Positions 1 through 9,885 of a DNA stretch of 64,000 nt are shown one piece after another. The notes below the pieces were generated by a model. The model did no database searches, was not told where the DNA came from, and saw only the letters and a program-made list of their open reading frames with translations. Source of the stretch: Streptomyces canus (lineage in GTDB: Bacteria > Actinomycetota > Actinomycetes > Streptomycetales > Streptomycetaceae); assembly GCF_041435015.1 (NCBI RefSeq), contig NZ_CP107989.1, positions 7,626,001 to 7,690,000 on the forward strand. The letters run 5' to 3'. The translations under genes were made by a program, and so were the position numbers. Numbering within the stretch: position 1 is the stretch's first letter; every line of letters begins with the position of its first letter.

Positions 1-1540
1 CCATGGCGCGCAGCATCTTCCAGTGCCCCGGCCGAAGGTCCTGGGCCTCATCCACGACGATGTGCCGGTAGCGGTAGCGCAGCCATCCGGCTGAACCGTC
101 CTGGAGGTGGATGTTGTCCAGGCCGCCATGCTCCGCGCGTTGCTGCTCGACGATCTGCATGCGCCGCTCACGCTCCGTCTCCAGCCGCGCGGCCCGCTCG
201 GCGACCTGCGCCCACGTCTGGCGCCCGAGACTGTCCAGCCGCTGGGTGAACTTCTCGGCCAGCTGCCAGATCTCGGCTCGCTCGGGCCGGGTGATGTTCC
301 GTCCCCGGCCCGCCCGACGCGCCCGGAAGTAGTCGGTGCGGGAAGCAACGGCCTGGCCGAGGATCACTTGTGTCCACTCGTCCTGGAGGAACTCCGCGTC
401 CCAGGTCGTCTCACCGAGCTCGTCGAGCATGGCGCGCCACTCGCGGAGCACCTGATTGTCGTCGATCGTCTGCTTGGTGCTGCCGGGCTCCGCCTCCCGG
501 ACCACGCGCAGTGCCAGTTGGTCGACATGGCTGATGTCCACGCGGGACAGCAGCCGCTCGCCACCGAGTTCCAGCAGCCGCGCACGGAGGTCCGCCGCGA
601 GGTTCTTGTTGTACGTGGTCAGCAGCACCTGCTTGGTGCGGCCCTGGGGGAGTTGCTCGACCAGATGCTTCACGCGGTGCAGGGCGACGATGGTCTTGCC
701 TGTCCCCGGGCCGCCGCCGACGCGGGCCGGACCGGAGTAGTCACGCTCGACCAGCTTGGACTGCGTGGGGTGCAGGAACACCTTCCAGCGCCCGAAGTCC
801 TCGCCTTCCAAGGCCTCCCGCAGCGCCTCGTCAGTGGTGGTGACCATCGTCGCCGGGCGTTCGGCGGCGGTCTGGAAGTCCTCGGTGTCGACCGGTTCGG
901 GTGCGGCGACCGGGGCCGTCACCTGCTCCAGCACGTCCTCGTACGACGTGCCATCGAAGAGCGACAGCAGGATCTCGCCGGTCAGCTGCGGCGCGTACTC
1001 GCTGAGTCCGAGCAGTTGTTCCTCGGTGGTGAGCGTGCGGATCACCGGTACGAGCGGCTCGGCCACGCCGAGGTCGGTGAGCTGCTGGTCCGAAAATAGT
1101 GCGAACAGCGGTTCCGGCTGCGCGGTTTCAGGCTGCGCACGGGGAGTCGGCCCGGCTGTCGGCGGGGCGGTTGCCGTCCGCCTGAGGACGCTCTCCTCGA
1201 CGACCTGGAGGTCGACGTACTCGATGCCGCCGGTGACCTGGTTGATGCCATAGGAGAGGCGGTCGAGGTTCTCGTAGACCTCTTTGCGGTGCTTGACCGA
1301 GACGATCAGCCAGTCACTGTCGGCGAGGCGCAGCAGCAGGGCGCGGTACTCGTCGTTGACGCGCGCGGACCAGAGCCTGCTGTCGCCCTTCAGCTGCTTC
1401 AACTGGAGGCCGGTGGCCTGCGGGTTCGCCTTGAACTTGTGCTGGAAGTCGTACAGCGCGCCCTTGACCGTCCGGGGGAGCTTGAGGATCTCCTTGTCGG
1501 CCTTGTCGAGCAGACGCAGGGTCACGCTCGCGGTGTTCAT
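1..1540 (-). CDS. RelE-like/UvrD-family helicase fusion (partial, 3' end outside window)
   Basis: Superfamily 1 DNA helicase; only the first ~513 codons are visible because the gene runs off the left edge. The N-terminus (about residues 1-90) resembles a RelE/ParE toxin fold: KLPRTVKGALYDFQ, then WSARVNDEYRALL and a WLIVSVKHRKEVYENL tail. After a linker the UvrD core starts: Walker A GGPGTGKT near residue 275, and motif II VVDEAQD near residue 493, just before the edge. The ATG lies inside the upstream gene's stop (ATGA, four-base overlap), so the two are probably translationally coupled and made together. UvrD-type proteins unwind DNA 3'-5' and often work in repair or phage defence. Whether the RelE-like part still cleaves mRNA cannot be judged; it may be a binding domain. 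Helicase call is firm, the RelE part is inference. Confidence 0.85.
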   Translation of the reverse strand, partial: MNTASVTLRLLDKADKEILKLPRTVKGALYDFQHKFKANPQATGLQLKQLKGDSRLWSARVNDEYRALLLRLADSDWLIVSVKHRKEVYENLDRLSYGINQVTGGIEYVDLQVVEESVLRRTATAPPTAGPTPRAQPETAQPEPLFALFSDQQLTDLGVAEPLVPVIRTLTTEEQLLGLSEYAPQLTGEILLSLFDGTSYEDVLEQVTAPVAAPEPVDTEDFQTAAERPATMVTTTDEALREALEGEDFGRWKVFLHPTQSKLVERDYSGPARVGGGPGTGKTIVALHRVKHLVEQLPQGRTKQVLLTTYNKNLAADLRARLLELGGERLLSRVDISHVDQLALRVVREAEPGSTKQTIDDNQVLREWRAMLDELGETTWDAEFLQDEWTQVILGQAVASRTDYFRARRAGRGRNITRPERAEIWQLAEKFTQRLDSLGRQTWAQVAERAARLETERERRMQIVEQQRAEHGGLDNIHLQDGSAGWLRYRYRHIVVDEAQDLRPGHWKMLRAM

Positions 1541-4500
1541 CGGTGGGGCTCCCCCTGAGTCGTTCCGGTCGTTCCGTCTTCTCGCTGATCACGATGCCTG
1601 CCGGGCGCATATGGTTGCGGTTGCGCGGCCAGCCGTTCCGCCAGGTCTCCGGCCGTCCACTCACTCGCGGGACGTACGTCCCACCCCGCGCTGACGAACG
1701 CGGCGTCCCGGTCCTGAGCCTCGTAGTCCGGATCGGAGCCAACGGGACGGGGCGCCAGGACCACGGCGATCCTGCGGTCCGGCCAGGCGAGTTCGGCCAT
1801 CCAGCCGCGGTCGTCGAGCTCGAAGCCGGCGACGGGCACGGGTGCCGCCATCGAGGCGAGCGCCACTGCCAGCAGCTGGAGTCCGGGCTCGTCCGGATCG
1901 AGGTACTCCAGCACGGAGTCCCAGCCGGTGGTCGCGGGCGCGCTTCCGCTCGGCTCCGTCGCGGTCGGCGTCGCCTCAGGAGCCTCCCGGAAGTCCGGCT
2001 CGGCAGGCTGCTCGCCGGCACCGATCCCGAGCTCGATCCGGGTGGAGGCCAGCCAGCCGGAGCCACCGGTCACCGCGAAAGTGTCGGCCGAGAAACCGTC
2101 CAGCAGGCTTGCGGTCAGCTGGGCGCTGTCGCCTCCGCCGTGCTCCAGGAACTGCAGCAGGTTGCTCCAGTACAGCCAGGCCCGCCAACGTTTGCGGTGA
2201 GCGTCGGCGTTCGCCACGGCTGTGGGGCTGTCGTCCAGCACGGTGGCCGCCGTCCAAGCGGGCGGCTTGTGCCGGGCGTCCGCGACAGCCGTGACGCAGC
2301 AGCCCGACCGGTCCACCGCGGCGAGGACGCGCAGCGGCCCGCCGCGGCCCTGCGGCGGGGTGCCGTGCAGGGCCGCAGTGAGCTGTGCCCCGACGGCTTC
2401 CTCGGATACGGCCGCCATGTGAGGGCGGGTCCCGGTGAGGCCGGCCACGACCGATTCCACACGTGCCAGCCATGCGTCGGCGTCCGGAGATCGCAGATAG
2501 GAGAGCAACAGATCCGCCGGGTTGATCCAGACCGTGTGGGCGAGCTCGCCCGGCAGGCCACCCCGCACCTCGTCGTAGTACTTCCGGGCCTGCTGCGTGC
2601 CGAGGTCGCCGTAGGGATGCCAGACCGGATCCGCGGGCCCGGCAGCGGCATAGCCGGTGTCGCGCACCCGGGTGCGCCACTCCTTCACGTCGAAGTAGGT
2701 GAGCTGGAAGACGCGCAGCCCTTCCGCACGCAGCCGAGTGCGCTTGGCGGCGTCATCGGCCAGCCGGTTGTGCTTCGGGGTGGCATGGAACTCGTAGCCG
2801 TCGAGGTAGAGCGCGAGGCGCGGGCCGGGAGCGTCGAGGCGCTCGAAGAGGACGTCCGGACGCGTCCCGTCCAGGGCTCGCTGCTGCGAGACCCGCCAAC
2901 TGAGCGTCGAGCCGTCCGCGCCGGTCAGCCTGAGATCCAGTGAGTACGTGCCGGCCGTGGTCGTGTACGCGTCGGCGCTGGCGCGCGAGTCGGGATGCCC
3001 CGCCCATTCCTTGAGCGTCTCGATGAACATGACCTCCAGGTCGCTCTCCGCCTGACGCTCCAGCGGGATGTGGTGCGTGGCCGCGACGGGTGAGGTCTTC
3101 CAGGTCTCACCGGTCTTGCCGAGCAACTCGTCGAACATCTGCCGGACTTCGTTCCGGCTCACCCGGTCGTAGTCGCCCGCCGGGACGCGGCGCAGCAGAC
3201 ACCGGTGGCAGCCGTCCATGCCCTTCTCGATGCACGGGCAGCTCTCGATGACCTCGCGTGCCCTGAGCAGTACCTCACGGAAGCCGTCGGCCGACGCCAG
3301 CCGGTGAAGGTATCCGGTGCCGCCCGGCAGCCGGTCGTACACCACGAGGAAACGCCGGGGCCAGTCGGCGTCGCCGCCGTCGGGCATCGAGGCGGAGGCG
3401 ATGTCGATGTGGTCGGGGTCGCCTCCGTACCGTGCCGCTATGCCCACGAACAGGGCGGCGGTGAACGATGCCAGCCGCTCCTTGGCACGAGCGACGGACG
3501 CCGGCAACAGGATGCGTACGGCCTCGGTGACCAACTCGTGGGCGAGCAACAGCGGCACGTCCTGGCCTTTGCCCTGCTGGTCTCCGGCGTCCCGTGTCTT
3601 GCGGCGCGGGCACCACAGCAGATGGTGGGCGCTCGCCCTGTTGCTCGTGGCGAGGGACTCCGTGAGCGCCCCTGATGCCTGGTCGACGACGGGGCGTCCG
3701 TCGGCGGTGGCACCCCCGCAACTCGTGCACACGTAGAAGGGGTTGAGCCGGACGTCGTCCCCCGCGACCGGCACGGTGCTGCCGCCGTCCTGCCGGTCGA
3801 GCCCGAGGTTGAGGGTTCTGATGACGGCGCGCCGGGTGAAGTCGACACCGAAGACGGCCGTTTCGTGCCGCCAGGAGCCGGGTGCCAGATGCACCGGATC
3901 GATGTCGACGGTCGTGAGCATCGCGTAGCGACGGCGGTCCCGCTCGTCCTTGTCGTCCCGGACCCTGGCGTCGTCGCGTTTGTCGCGGGCGATGACCCGC
4001 TTGGGCTCCATGACGTACTGGACGCATCCGGCGTCGGCGATCTCCCGTCCACCGCAGCGCGGGCACGGCGAGGTGTCCGTCCTCGCGTTCTCGGTGCGGG
4101 CGTAGCCGCACGCCGGGCACAGCCGCCACACGGACCAGGCGCGCCGCTCCGGGCTGCCGATGTCCAGGGCGCGTACGACGTGCTTGTAGCCGTTGACGTA
4201 GAAGCTGTTGCCCGGGGCGAGTTCGGAGAGGGAGAGCCTGCGGGATCGCTCGTAGTCCCGTACCTCGCTGCGGTACGTCTTCTTCGAACCCCCGGCTTCG
4301 CCCTCGCCGTCTTCGCCGTCAGCGCCTCGCTCCTCCGTCCAGTAGAGGGTGGCCTCCAGCTGGGTCGTCGTGTCGGCGAGGCTGTAGTTCGGCAGCAGGC
4401 CCAGATCGACGAGCGCGCTGTGGGCGCTGCTCTGGCTCAGTTCACGCAGCAGGTCGCCAGTGGCGCGGCGCTCGGCGATCAACTCGCGGTATTCACGGTC

Positions 4501-7500
4501 CTGTTCAGGGTCGGAGCGCACGAGTCCGCCCATCGCCGTGTCGATGGCCGCGATGCGCCGGCGCAGTTCCTCGCGCCGCCCCGTCCAGTCCTCCTCGGCC
4601 TCCTGCAGGGCCCGAACGATGCCGCCCGTCGCGTACGCGCGCAGCTCGTCGGCGGCGTGCTCGGAGATTCCCCAGCCGTCCGCCCCGCCGACGGGAAACA
4701 GGGCCAGGAAATCCTCGACCAGACGCGCGCCATGGGTGAGCGCGGCGTCCGCGAGGTCCTGGGACCAGCCGGTGATGCCGAAGAGCGCCGACACCAGCCG
4801 CGGCGCGGGCTGGAGCCGCTCCCCGTCGGCAGTGGTGAGCGAACCGAGGGCCGCCAGGTCCAGGAGATGCGCCGTGTACTGACGGCGCAGGATCTCCACC
4901 GCGGACAGATAGCAGCCGGGCGGCACGATGTCGCCCGCGATCATCTCCCGGGGCTCGTCCAGGTAGTAGAGGTCACGGGCACGCCTGCCACCGAAGGCGA
5001 CGATCAGCGCGTTGCCGGTCTTTCGCCCGGCCCGCCCCGCCCGCTGCACATAGTTCGCCGGGCCCTTCGGCAGGGAGCCGAGCAGTACGGCCGACAAGTC
5101 GCCGATGTCGATGCCGAGTTCGAGAGTGGGCGTGCAGGAGAGCACGTTCGGGTCGGTGTAGTGCGTGCCCTCCCGGAAGGTCCGCTCGACGCGTTCGCGC
5201 TGCGGACGCGTGAGCATGCCCGTGTGCTCCGCGGTGACCACACGGAAGGTGCCGCCCGTCAGATACAGGCGCCGGTAGTAGTCGTTCCGGTAGTCGCGCT
5301 CCCGAGAGCCGCCGAAGCTGCCGGACGTGCTGGTGACGCTGACGGAGACGTCGGACTGCGGCGGCCGGAGCACGCCCGGGCAGCGGTACCGCGGACACGG
5401 ATGCCCGTACCAGCGGGTTCTGCGCTCGGGCAGCACGACCTGTTCCCAGCCGCAGTCCCCGCAGCTGACGAAGGACTTGTTGACCACAGCGTCGTCGAGC
5501 AGCCGCACGTCGATGTGGCCGGGCTGGAGGCCGTACACCTTGGTGGTCCGGTCCTGTGCCGTGCGCACCGCGAGGACGTGTTCCTCCGCCAGCACCGGCA
5601 GCAGCCGGCGCAGATACTCGCTCGCGCCGGCCGAGTCCAGGCCGAGGCAGCGGCGAGTCCAGTCCTGGTACCAGCCCAGCCTGCCGGTGGCCGCGTCGAA
5701 CGTCGACTTCTCCTTCGGCCCGTCCAGGAGGAATCTCGGAGCGGCCACCCCGTCCGGAAACGCCGGCATGCCGTCGGGCCGCCCGCCCCACACCTTGAAC
5801 CGGGTCACGCCCGCGTCCCGCATCCACGGCTCCAGCCACCGGTGCCGGACGCCACCGCGCTGCCGTACCCGTTCCAACAGTCCGCGGACGAAGGCCAGAT
5901 AGCGCTCGGGCGTGGGCAGCCCGCCCACCGCGACGAGCTGACCGGGCAGCGACAGATGCAGATCGCGCGCGAGCGCTGTGACGCGGTCCGGGTCCTCGAT
6001 GACGACCTCGGCGGCGGCGGTACGGGTGAGTTCCAGCGTGCGCCCTTGACGCGAACGCAGACCGAACTCCATGACCGTGGCGAAGGCCAGCCGCTCACCG
6101 ATGAGCTTCCACGTACGGGCATCCCCCGTGCCCCGCCCGGACAGCAGCCGGTCCACACCCGGCTCGTCGTGCAGGTCGGGCGGCACCACGGCCGCCAGCA
6201 CCTGGGGGTCGTCGACGGAGTCGAGCACGTTCCCGATCAGGTCATTGAGCGGCACCGGCTCCGGCGAGTCGTCCAGAGCGTGCGCGAGCAGCGATCGCAG
6301 GGAGAACTTGTACGAGGCGTTGGCGACGTACCCCGCCCGGTGCGCGGCGTCCTGGGTGGAGTCGTTGAAGAGCAGCGTCTTGCGCTCCTCCGGGACGAGC
6401 GCGATGTCCCCGCCCGTGAACAGCTGGGTGATGGTGGCGGAGGCCAGCGCGGCGAGCGACGTGCCGAGGAAACGGATGCCGTTGTCCGCGTTGCAGGCGG
6501 GGCAGCGGTCCTCGACGGCGGCCCGGTCCGCGGACTTCTTGTCCGTGATGGCCAGTGCGAACCAGCCGTCCTGCAGTTCGTCGCGGTCCGCGGCCGTCGG
6601 CAGCCGGTACGTCCCCTGCGCACCGTCGAGTACGACGACGGAGAGCGGGTCGACGCCGCTTCCCGACGATGCCCTGGCACCGGTGAGGGCGCCCAGCGCT
6701 TCGTCCCGCTCGGCGGGCGTGGCGGAGATGAAGTACCGGATACGCCGCTTGTCGCGGCCGATTCCCGCGCGCCACACCTTGTCCTGGGCCATCACGAGCT
6801 GCTGCGGATCAGCCTCCGGAGACAGTGCGGCCCACCCGGACCGCCCGCAGTTGCGGCAGTAGACGGCGGGCAGATGTACGGCTGCGGGCCGCACCGCCGT
6901 GTCCGAGCCGGGCTGCGCCAGCGCCCGCCTCGCGTCACCGGACGGCCACGACCCGGACGACCGTTCGTCCTCGCCACCCCCCGCGGGCGGTGTGGCGAGG
7001 GCCGCCCTGCGCGCCGCGGTGCGGTCGTCCTCGTACCAGCGGAATTCCGGCGTCGGCCCCACGCCGCGCAGCACGCGCGTGACGGGCCGCACCCACAGAT
7101 GTGCCTCCACGTGCAGCAGCGGCCGGGGCCGCTTCTCGTCCGACTCGGGATCTCGGGCGGCGGACAGCAGCGCCACGAAGCGCGACAGGGCTTGCAGCAC
7201 GAGCCGCGGATTCTCCCGGGCGGCCCGCCCCCACGCATACCCGAACCGGCTCATCCGGTCCCGCAGTTCCCATTCGCCGAGCGGCTCGCCGTCCAGGAGC
7301 GAGAGCACTCCGTGGGTGAAGTCATGCCGCTTGAGAAGCCTGCCGAGCGCGAACGCGTCGAGCCCCCGCCGTCCGAGGAGCCTCTCCGCGAGCCCGTCGA
7401 GGTCCAGCAGGTCGGGGCGTGCTTCTACGCCGAGGCCGCCGGAGCAGTCGATGACCTCTTTCGGAGTCGGCGGCTCGGGCAGTTCGTAGTCCACCTCGCC

Positions 7501-8430
7501 GGTAAATTGTCCGGCGGACATACGCTCTTCACCGATCACGGCGTCCGCTGCGAACGGCATCCCGAAGACCTGAGCGGCGACATCGAGGAGGCCGACCTCC
7601 TGGCCGCCGCCGGAACCGCCCTCACCCAGGGTCGCGGACGTCGCCACCGGACAGATCGCCCCGAGCGGCCGCCCCGGCCTGCTCTGTCCGGTCGCCGAGG
7701 CGAGTCGGCGCAGCAGCATCGCGACATCGGTGCCTTGCGCCCCGTCGTAGGTGTGGAACTCGTCGAGCACCACGAACGCGATGTCGGCGCCCTCCCACAG
7801 GGGTCGGTCCTCGCCGCGCTGCAACAGCAGATCGAGCATCTTGTAGTTGGTGATCAGCACATCGGGCGGCGTGAGCCGCATCTCCTCACGCCGGGTCAGC
7901 ACCCGCCGGAAGTCGGTGTCCGGCCGGTCACCGATGTAGAGGCCCGCGGTGACCTGGGCGAGCTCCGGCTGCGCGAGGTACTCGCCGATACGCCCCGCCT
8001 GGTCGGTGGCGAGCGCGTTCATCGGGTACAGCAGGACGGCCTTGAGCCCGCTCCGCCCACGCGCCTTCTCCCGCCGGCAGTGGTCGAGGACGGGCACGAG
8101 AAAGGACTCCGTCTTGCCCGAGCCGGTCCCCGTGGTGACCAACGTGGGCCGCGCCGGCCCGTGGAGCGTGCTCAGCCGCTCCCACGCCTTGGCCTGATGC
8201 CGGTACGGCGGAAAGCCGGGAGCCCATTCGAGATGCCGCTGCCAGCCGTCGTCGGCTTTGTGGAACGGCGTCCTGATCCGCAGATACGGACCGCGGAAAA
8301 TGCCCGTCTCCGGGTGCCCGAGGAAGCGCTCCAGGGCGAGACGGGTGTCTCCGTCGGTGAGGGCGTACGTCGTCGTGAGGTACTGGATCAAACTGCCGCG
8401 GACCTGCGCTGCGGCCAGGGTCGGCCTCAC
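1537..8430 (-). CDS. Very large DEAD/DEAH helicase with DUF1998-like and nuclease-like C-terminus (DruE-like)
   Basis: About 2297 residues. Superfamily 2 helicase: Walker A TGTGSGKTE near residue 105, motif II LDEFH (replacing DEAH) near 225, and a helicase C region with LELGIDIGDL and QRAGRAGRK near 1107-1135. CxxC zinc knuckles recur near 525, 645, 990, 1440 and 1570. A DUF1998/MrfB-like segment with CPCIEKGMDGCHRC lies near 1738. Beyond it (about 1855-1895) RPDVLFE followed by LYLDGYEFH resembles a PD-(D/E)XK or Vsr-type nuclease core. The size and helicase plus DUF1998 layout match DruE of Druantia, and also recall a DrmA/DrmB combination from DISARM. GTG at 8430 is chosen because GGAG precedes it by six bases; longer forms lack such a site. 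It overlaps the RelE-UvrD gene by four bases. Helicase certain, system name inferred. Confidence 0.85.
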   Translation of the reverse strand: MRPTLAAAQVRGSLIQYLTTTYALTDGDTRLALERFLGHPETGIFRGPYLRIRTPFHKADDGWQRHLEWAPGFPPYRHQAKAWERLSTLHGPARPTLVTTGTGSGKTESFLVPVLDHCRREKARGRSGLKAVLLYPMNALATDQAGRIGEYLAQPELAQVTAGLYIGDRPDTDFRRVLTRREEMRLTPPDVLITNYKMLDLLLQRGEDRPLWEGADIAFVVLDEFHTYDGAQGTDVAMLLRRLASATGQSRPGRPLGAICPVATSATLGEGGSGGGQEVGLLDVAAQVFGMPFAADAVIGEERMSAGQFTGEVDYELPEPPTPKEVIDCSGGLGVEARPDLLDLDGLAERLLGRRGLDAFALGRLLKRHDFTHGVLSLLDGEPLGEWELRDRMSRFGYAWGRAARENPRLVLQALSRFVALLSAARDPESDEKRPRPLLHVEAHLWVRPVTRVLRGVGPTPEFRWYEDDRTAARRAALATPPAGGGEDERSSGSWPSGDARRALAQPGSDTAVRPAAVHLPAVYCRNCGRSGWAALSPEADPQQLVMAQDKVWRAGIGRDKRRIRYFISATPAERDEALGALTGARASSGSGVDPLSVVVLDGAQGTYRLPTAADRDELQDGWFALAITDKKSADRAAVEDRCPACNADNGIRFLGTSLAALASATITQLFTGGDIALVPEERKTLLFNDSTQDAAHRAGYVANASYKFSLRSLLAHALDDSPEPVPLNDLIGNVLDSVDDPQVLAAVVPPDLHDEPGVDRLLSGRGTGDARTWKLIGERLAFATVMEFGLRSRQGRTLELTRTAAAEVVIEDPDRVTALARDLHLSLPGQLVAVGGLPTPERYLAFVRGLLERVRQRGGVRHRWLEPWMRDAGVTRFKVWGGRPDGMPAFPDGVAAPRFLLDGPKEKSTFDAATGRLGWYQDWTRRCLGLDSAGASEYLRRLLPVLAEEHVLAVRTAQDRTTKVYGLQPGHIDVRLLDDAVVNKSFVSCGDCGWEQVVLPERRTRWYGHPCPRYRCPGVLRPPQSDVSVSVTSTSGSFGGSRERDYRNDYYRRLYLTGGTFRVVTAEHTGMLTRPQRERVERTFREGTHYTDPNVLSCTPTLELGIDIGDLSAVLLGSLPKGPANYVQRAGRAGRKTGNALIVAFGGRRARDLYYLDEPREMIAGDIVPPGCYLSAVEILRRQYTAHLLDLAALGSLTTADGERLQPAPRLVSALFGITGWSQDLADAALTHGARLVEDFLALFPVGGADGWGISEHAADELRAYATGGIVRALQEAEEDWTGRREELRRRIAAIDTAMGGLVRSDPEQDREYRELIAERRATGDLLRELSQSSAHSALVDLGLLPNYSLADTTTQLEATLYWTEERGADGEDGEGEAGGSKKTYRSEVRDYERSRRLSLSELAPGNSFYVNGYKHVVRALDIGSPERRAWSVWRLCPACGYARTENARTDTSPCPRCGGREIADAGCVQYVMEPKRVIARDKRDDARVRDDKDERDRRRYAMLTTVDIDPVHLAPGSWRHETAVFGVDFTRRAVIRTLNLGLDRQDGGSTVPVAGDDVRLNPFYVCTSCGGATADGRPVVDQASGALTESLATSNRASAHHLLWCPRRKTRDAGDQQGKGQDVPLLLAHELVTEAVRILLPASVARAKERLASFTAALFVGIAARYGGDPDHIDIASASMPDGGDADWPRRFLVVYDRLPGGTGYLHRLASADGFREVLLRAREVIESCPCIEKGMDGCHRCLLRRVPAGDYDRVSRNEVRQMFDELLGKTGETWKTSPVAATHHIPLERQAESDLEVMFIETLKEWAGHPDSRASADAYTTTAGTYSLDLRLTGADGSTLSWRVSQQRALDGTRPDVLFERLDAPGPRLALYLDGYEFHATPKHNRLADDAAKRTRLRAEGLRVFQLTYFDVKEWRTRVRDTGYAAAGPADPVWHPYGDLGTQQARKYYDEVRGGLPGELAHTVWINPADLLLSYLRSPDADAWLARVESVVAGLTGTRPHMAAVSEEAVGAQLTAALHGTPPQGRGGPLRVLAAVDRSGCCVTAVADARHKPPAWTAATVLDDSPTAVANADAHRKRWRAWLYWSNLLQFLEHGGGDSAQLTASLLDGFSADTFAVTGGSGWLASTRIELGIGAGEQPAEPDFREAPEATPTATEPSGSAPATTGWDSVLEYLDPDEPGLQLLAVALASMAAPVPVAGFELDDRGWMAELAWPDRRIAVVLAPRPVGSDPDYEAQDRDAAFVSAGWDVRPASEWTAGDLAERLAAQPQPYAPGRHRDQREDGTTGTTQGEPHR

Positions 8431-8466
8431 GACGTACTCCTTCACCCCAGGATGTTGTACGGCCCA

Positions 8467-8474
8467 ACCGTATA
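8467..8474 (-). promoter_or_regulatory. Possible -10 element for the large helicase gene
   Basis: Minus-strand TATACGGT lies about 35 bases upstream of the GTG chosen for the large helicase gene. It fits a -10 box, but no convincing -35 element is seen at the expected distance, so this is tentative. Confidence 0.3.
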
Positions 8475-8617
8475 GCGGGCATCTGACAGCGTCCCCGGAT
8501 TCACGGCTCACATGAGCGGCCCATGGCCGGAATCGCCTTCTTTCGTCACCGAGAGTCCCACTTCACCCTTCAACCAGGGGCGATACGGCGATGCAGCGGG
8601 GTCTGGGGGAAGCCGCG

Positions 8618-9721
8618 ATGGTCGAGCCGATCTACGTACCGGTCCTGCCGGCACGGCGGGACGCCTGGAACGCCTACGCGGAACTGGACGTGCGCGTTCG
8701 ACGGCGGATCGCTCCGTTGTGGACACTCGTCCCGCACACCGGACGGGAGCGCCCACGTGGCGGGAGGGCAGCACCGGCCCGTGCCCCGGACATCGCCCAG
8801 ACCGCACTCGACCGTTGGCTCGCTCCGCGCACGGACCAACTGATCGAGGCGATGGACGGAATGCCCGGCTGGGTGGACCCCGTCCATGTCGAAGGCAGCC
8901 TCCACGCGGCGGCGGTGAGCCTGTGGCGACTGACGACCCGGAGCGCCCTACGACTGGTCACTGGCCCGGAGCGGGATCCCACTCTGCAGCGCTACGCCGC
9001 CGACCTCGCCTTCCTCAGCGGGCGCGGAATCGGCATACGCGTGCTGGTCGACACCCCGCCGGACGAGCCTCAGCGGACGGAGCTGCTGAGGTTGATCGAC
9101 CGCCTCTGCCTGCCGCCTTCGCGGATGGACCTGATCCTGGACATCGGAGCGGTCGCGGACGCGGCGGAGGCGAGCAAGAGGGCCATCGCGGCCTTGGACC
9201 TCCTGGGTGCGCTGGTCCCGTGGCGGACGGTCGTGCTGACGTCCGGCGCCTTTCCCCGTCTGTACGACAGCCCTGGCGCGGAGTCCTTCTCCTACGTTGC
9301 TCCGCGCCACGACCGACAGCTGTACGGGGCGGTGCGGGCGGCCCGCCCGGCGTTCCCGAGAGCCCTGGTCTACGGGGACTACTCGACGGAGCACGCCTTC
9401 AGCGCGAACATCCCCCATGTGCGGGCGCCGGGGCCGCCGTGGGGACTGATGCGCTACACCGCACCGGACGGCTTCCTCATCGGGCGGGCCCCCACCCGGG
9501 GAAACGACCGAGTGGACCGGGTCCGTGCCACGGCCCGCTGGATCACGGAGTCCGAGGCGTTCCGGGGTGCCGAATACAGCGACGGCGAGCGCTGGTTGTC
9601 CGAGTGCGCGCGGGGAGCGGGCTCCAAGGGGTCGGGGAACGCGGAGACCTGGATCAGGGTGGGGCATGTCCAGCACATGAGCTTTGTCGTGCGCCAACTT
9701 GTCATGGGCGATCGCCCGTGA
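8618..9721 (+). CDS. Beta family protein (PF14350-type)
   Basis: A 367-residue protein. Characteristic landmarks of the T4 Beta-protein family are visible: N-terminal YVPVLPARRDAWNAY, a central RMDLILDIGAV strand, and a C-terminal block with PPWGLMRYTAPDGFLIGRAP, FRGAEYSDGERWLSECA, TWIRVGHVQHMSFVVRQL. Members occur next to restriction and defence genes, but their biochemical role is poorly known. ATG 8618 is preferred because GGGGGAAG sits six bases upstream; an in-frame ATG nine codons earlier has no good site. It diverges from the large helicase with ~190 bp between the two starts, so it may be co-controlled as an accessory defence gene. No catalytic residues could be assigned. Confidence 0.7.
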   Translation: MVEPIYVPVLPARRDAWNAYAELDVRVRRRIAPLWTLVPHTGRERPRGGRAAPARAPDIAQTALDRWLAPRTDQLIEAMDGMPGWVDPVHVEGSLHAAAVSLWRLTTRSALRLVTGPERDPTLQRYAADLAFLSGRGIGIRVLVDTPPDEPQRTELLRLIDRLCLPPSRMDLILDIGAVADAAEASKRAIAALDLLGALVPWRTVVLTSGAFPRLYDSPGAESFSYVAPRHDRQLYGAVRAARPAFPRALVYGDYSTEHAFSANIPHVRAPGPPWGLMRYTAPDGFLIGRAPTRGNDRVDRVRATARWITESEAFRGAEYSDGERWLSECARGAGSKGSGNAETWIRVGHVQHMSFVVRQLVMGDRP

Positions 9722-9885
9722 GTCGGCCACAAGGTGAGCGTGCGTGGAGTGGGACGGAGACTGACCGCGAGGGGTGTGATGACCGCTCGCGGCCGAGATG
9801 CGGCTGGTGTTCCCCAAACTAGGCGGTCTAGCATGATCGTTCACTTGTGCGACGTTCGATGAGGGCTACGACGGGGGCGGCTGGA

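Noticed and set aside
3865..8475. 1536-codon open frame on the plus strand opposite the large helicase
   Set aside because: Antisense frame kept open by high GC; the minus-strand protein has clear helicase motifs.
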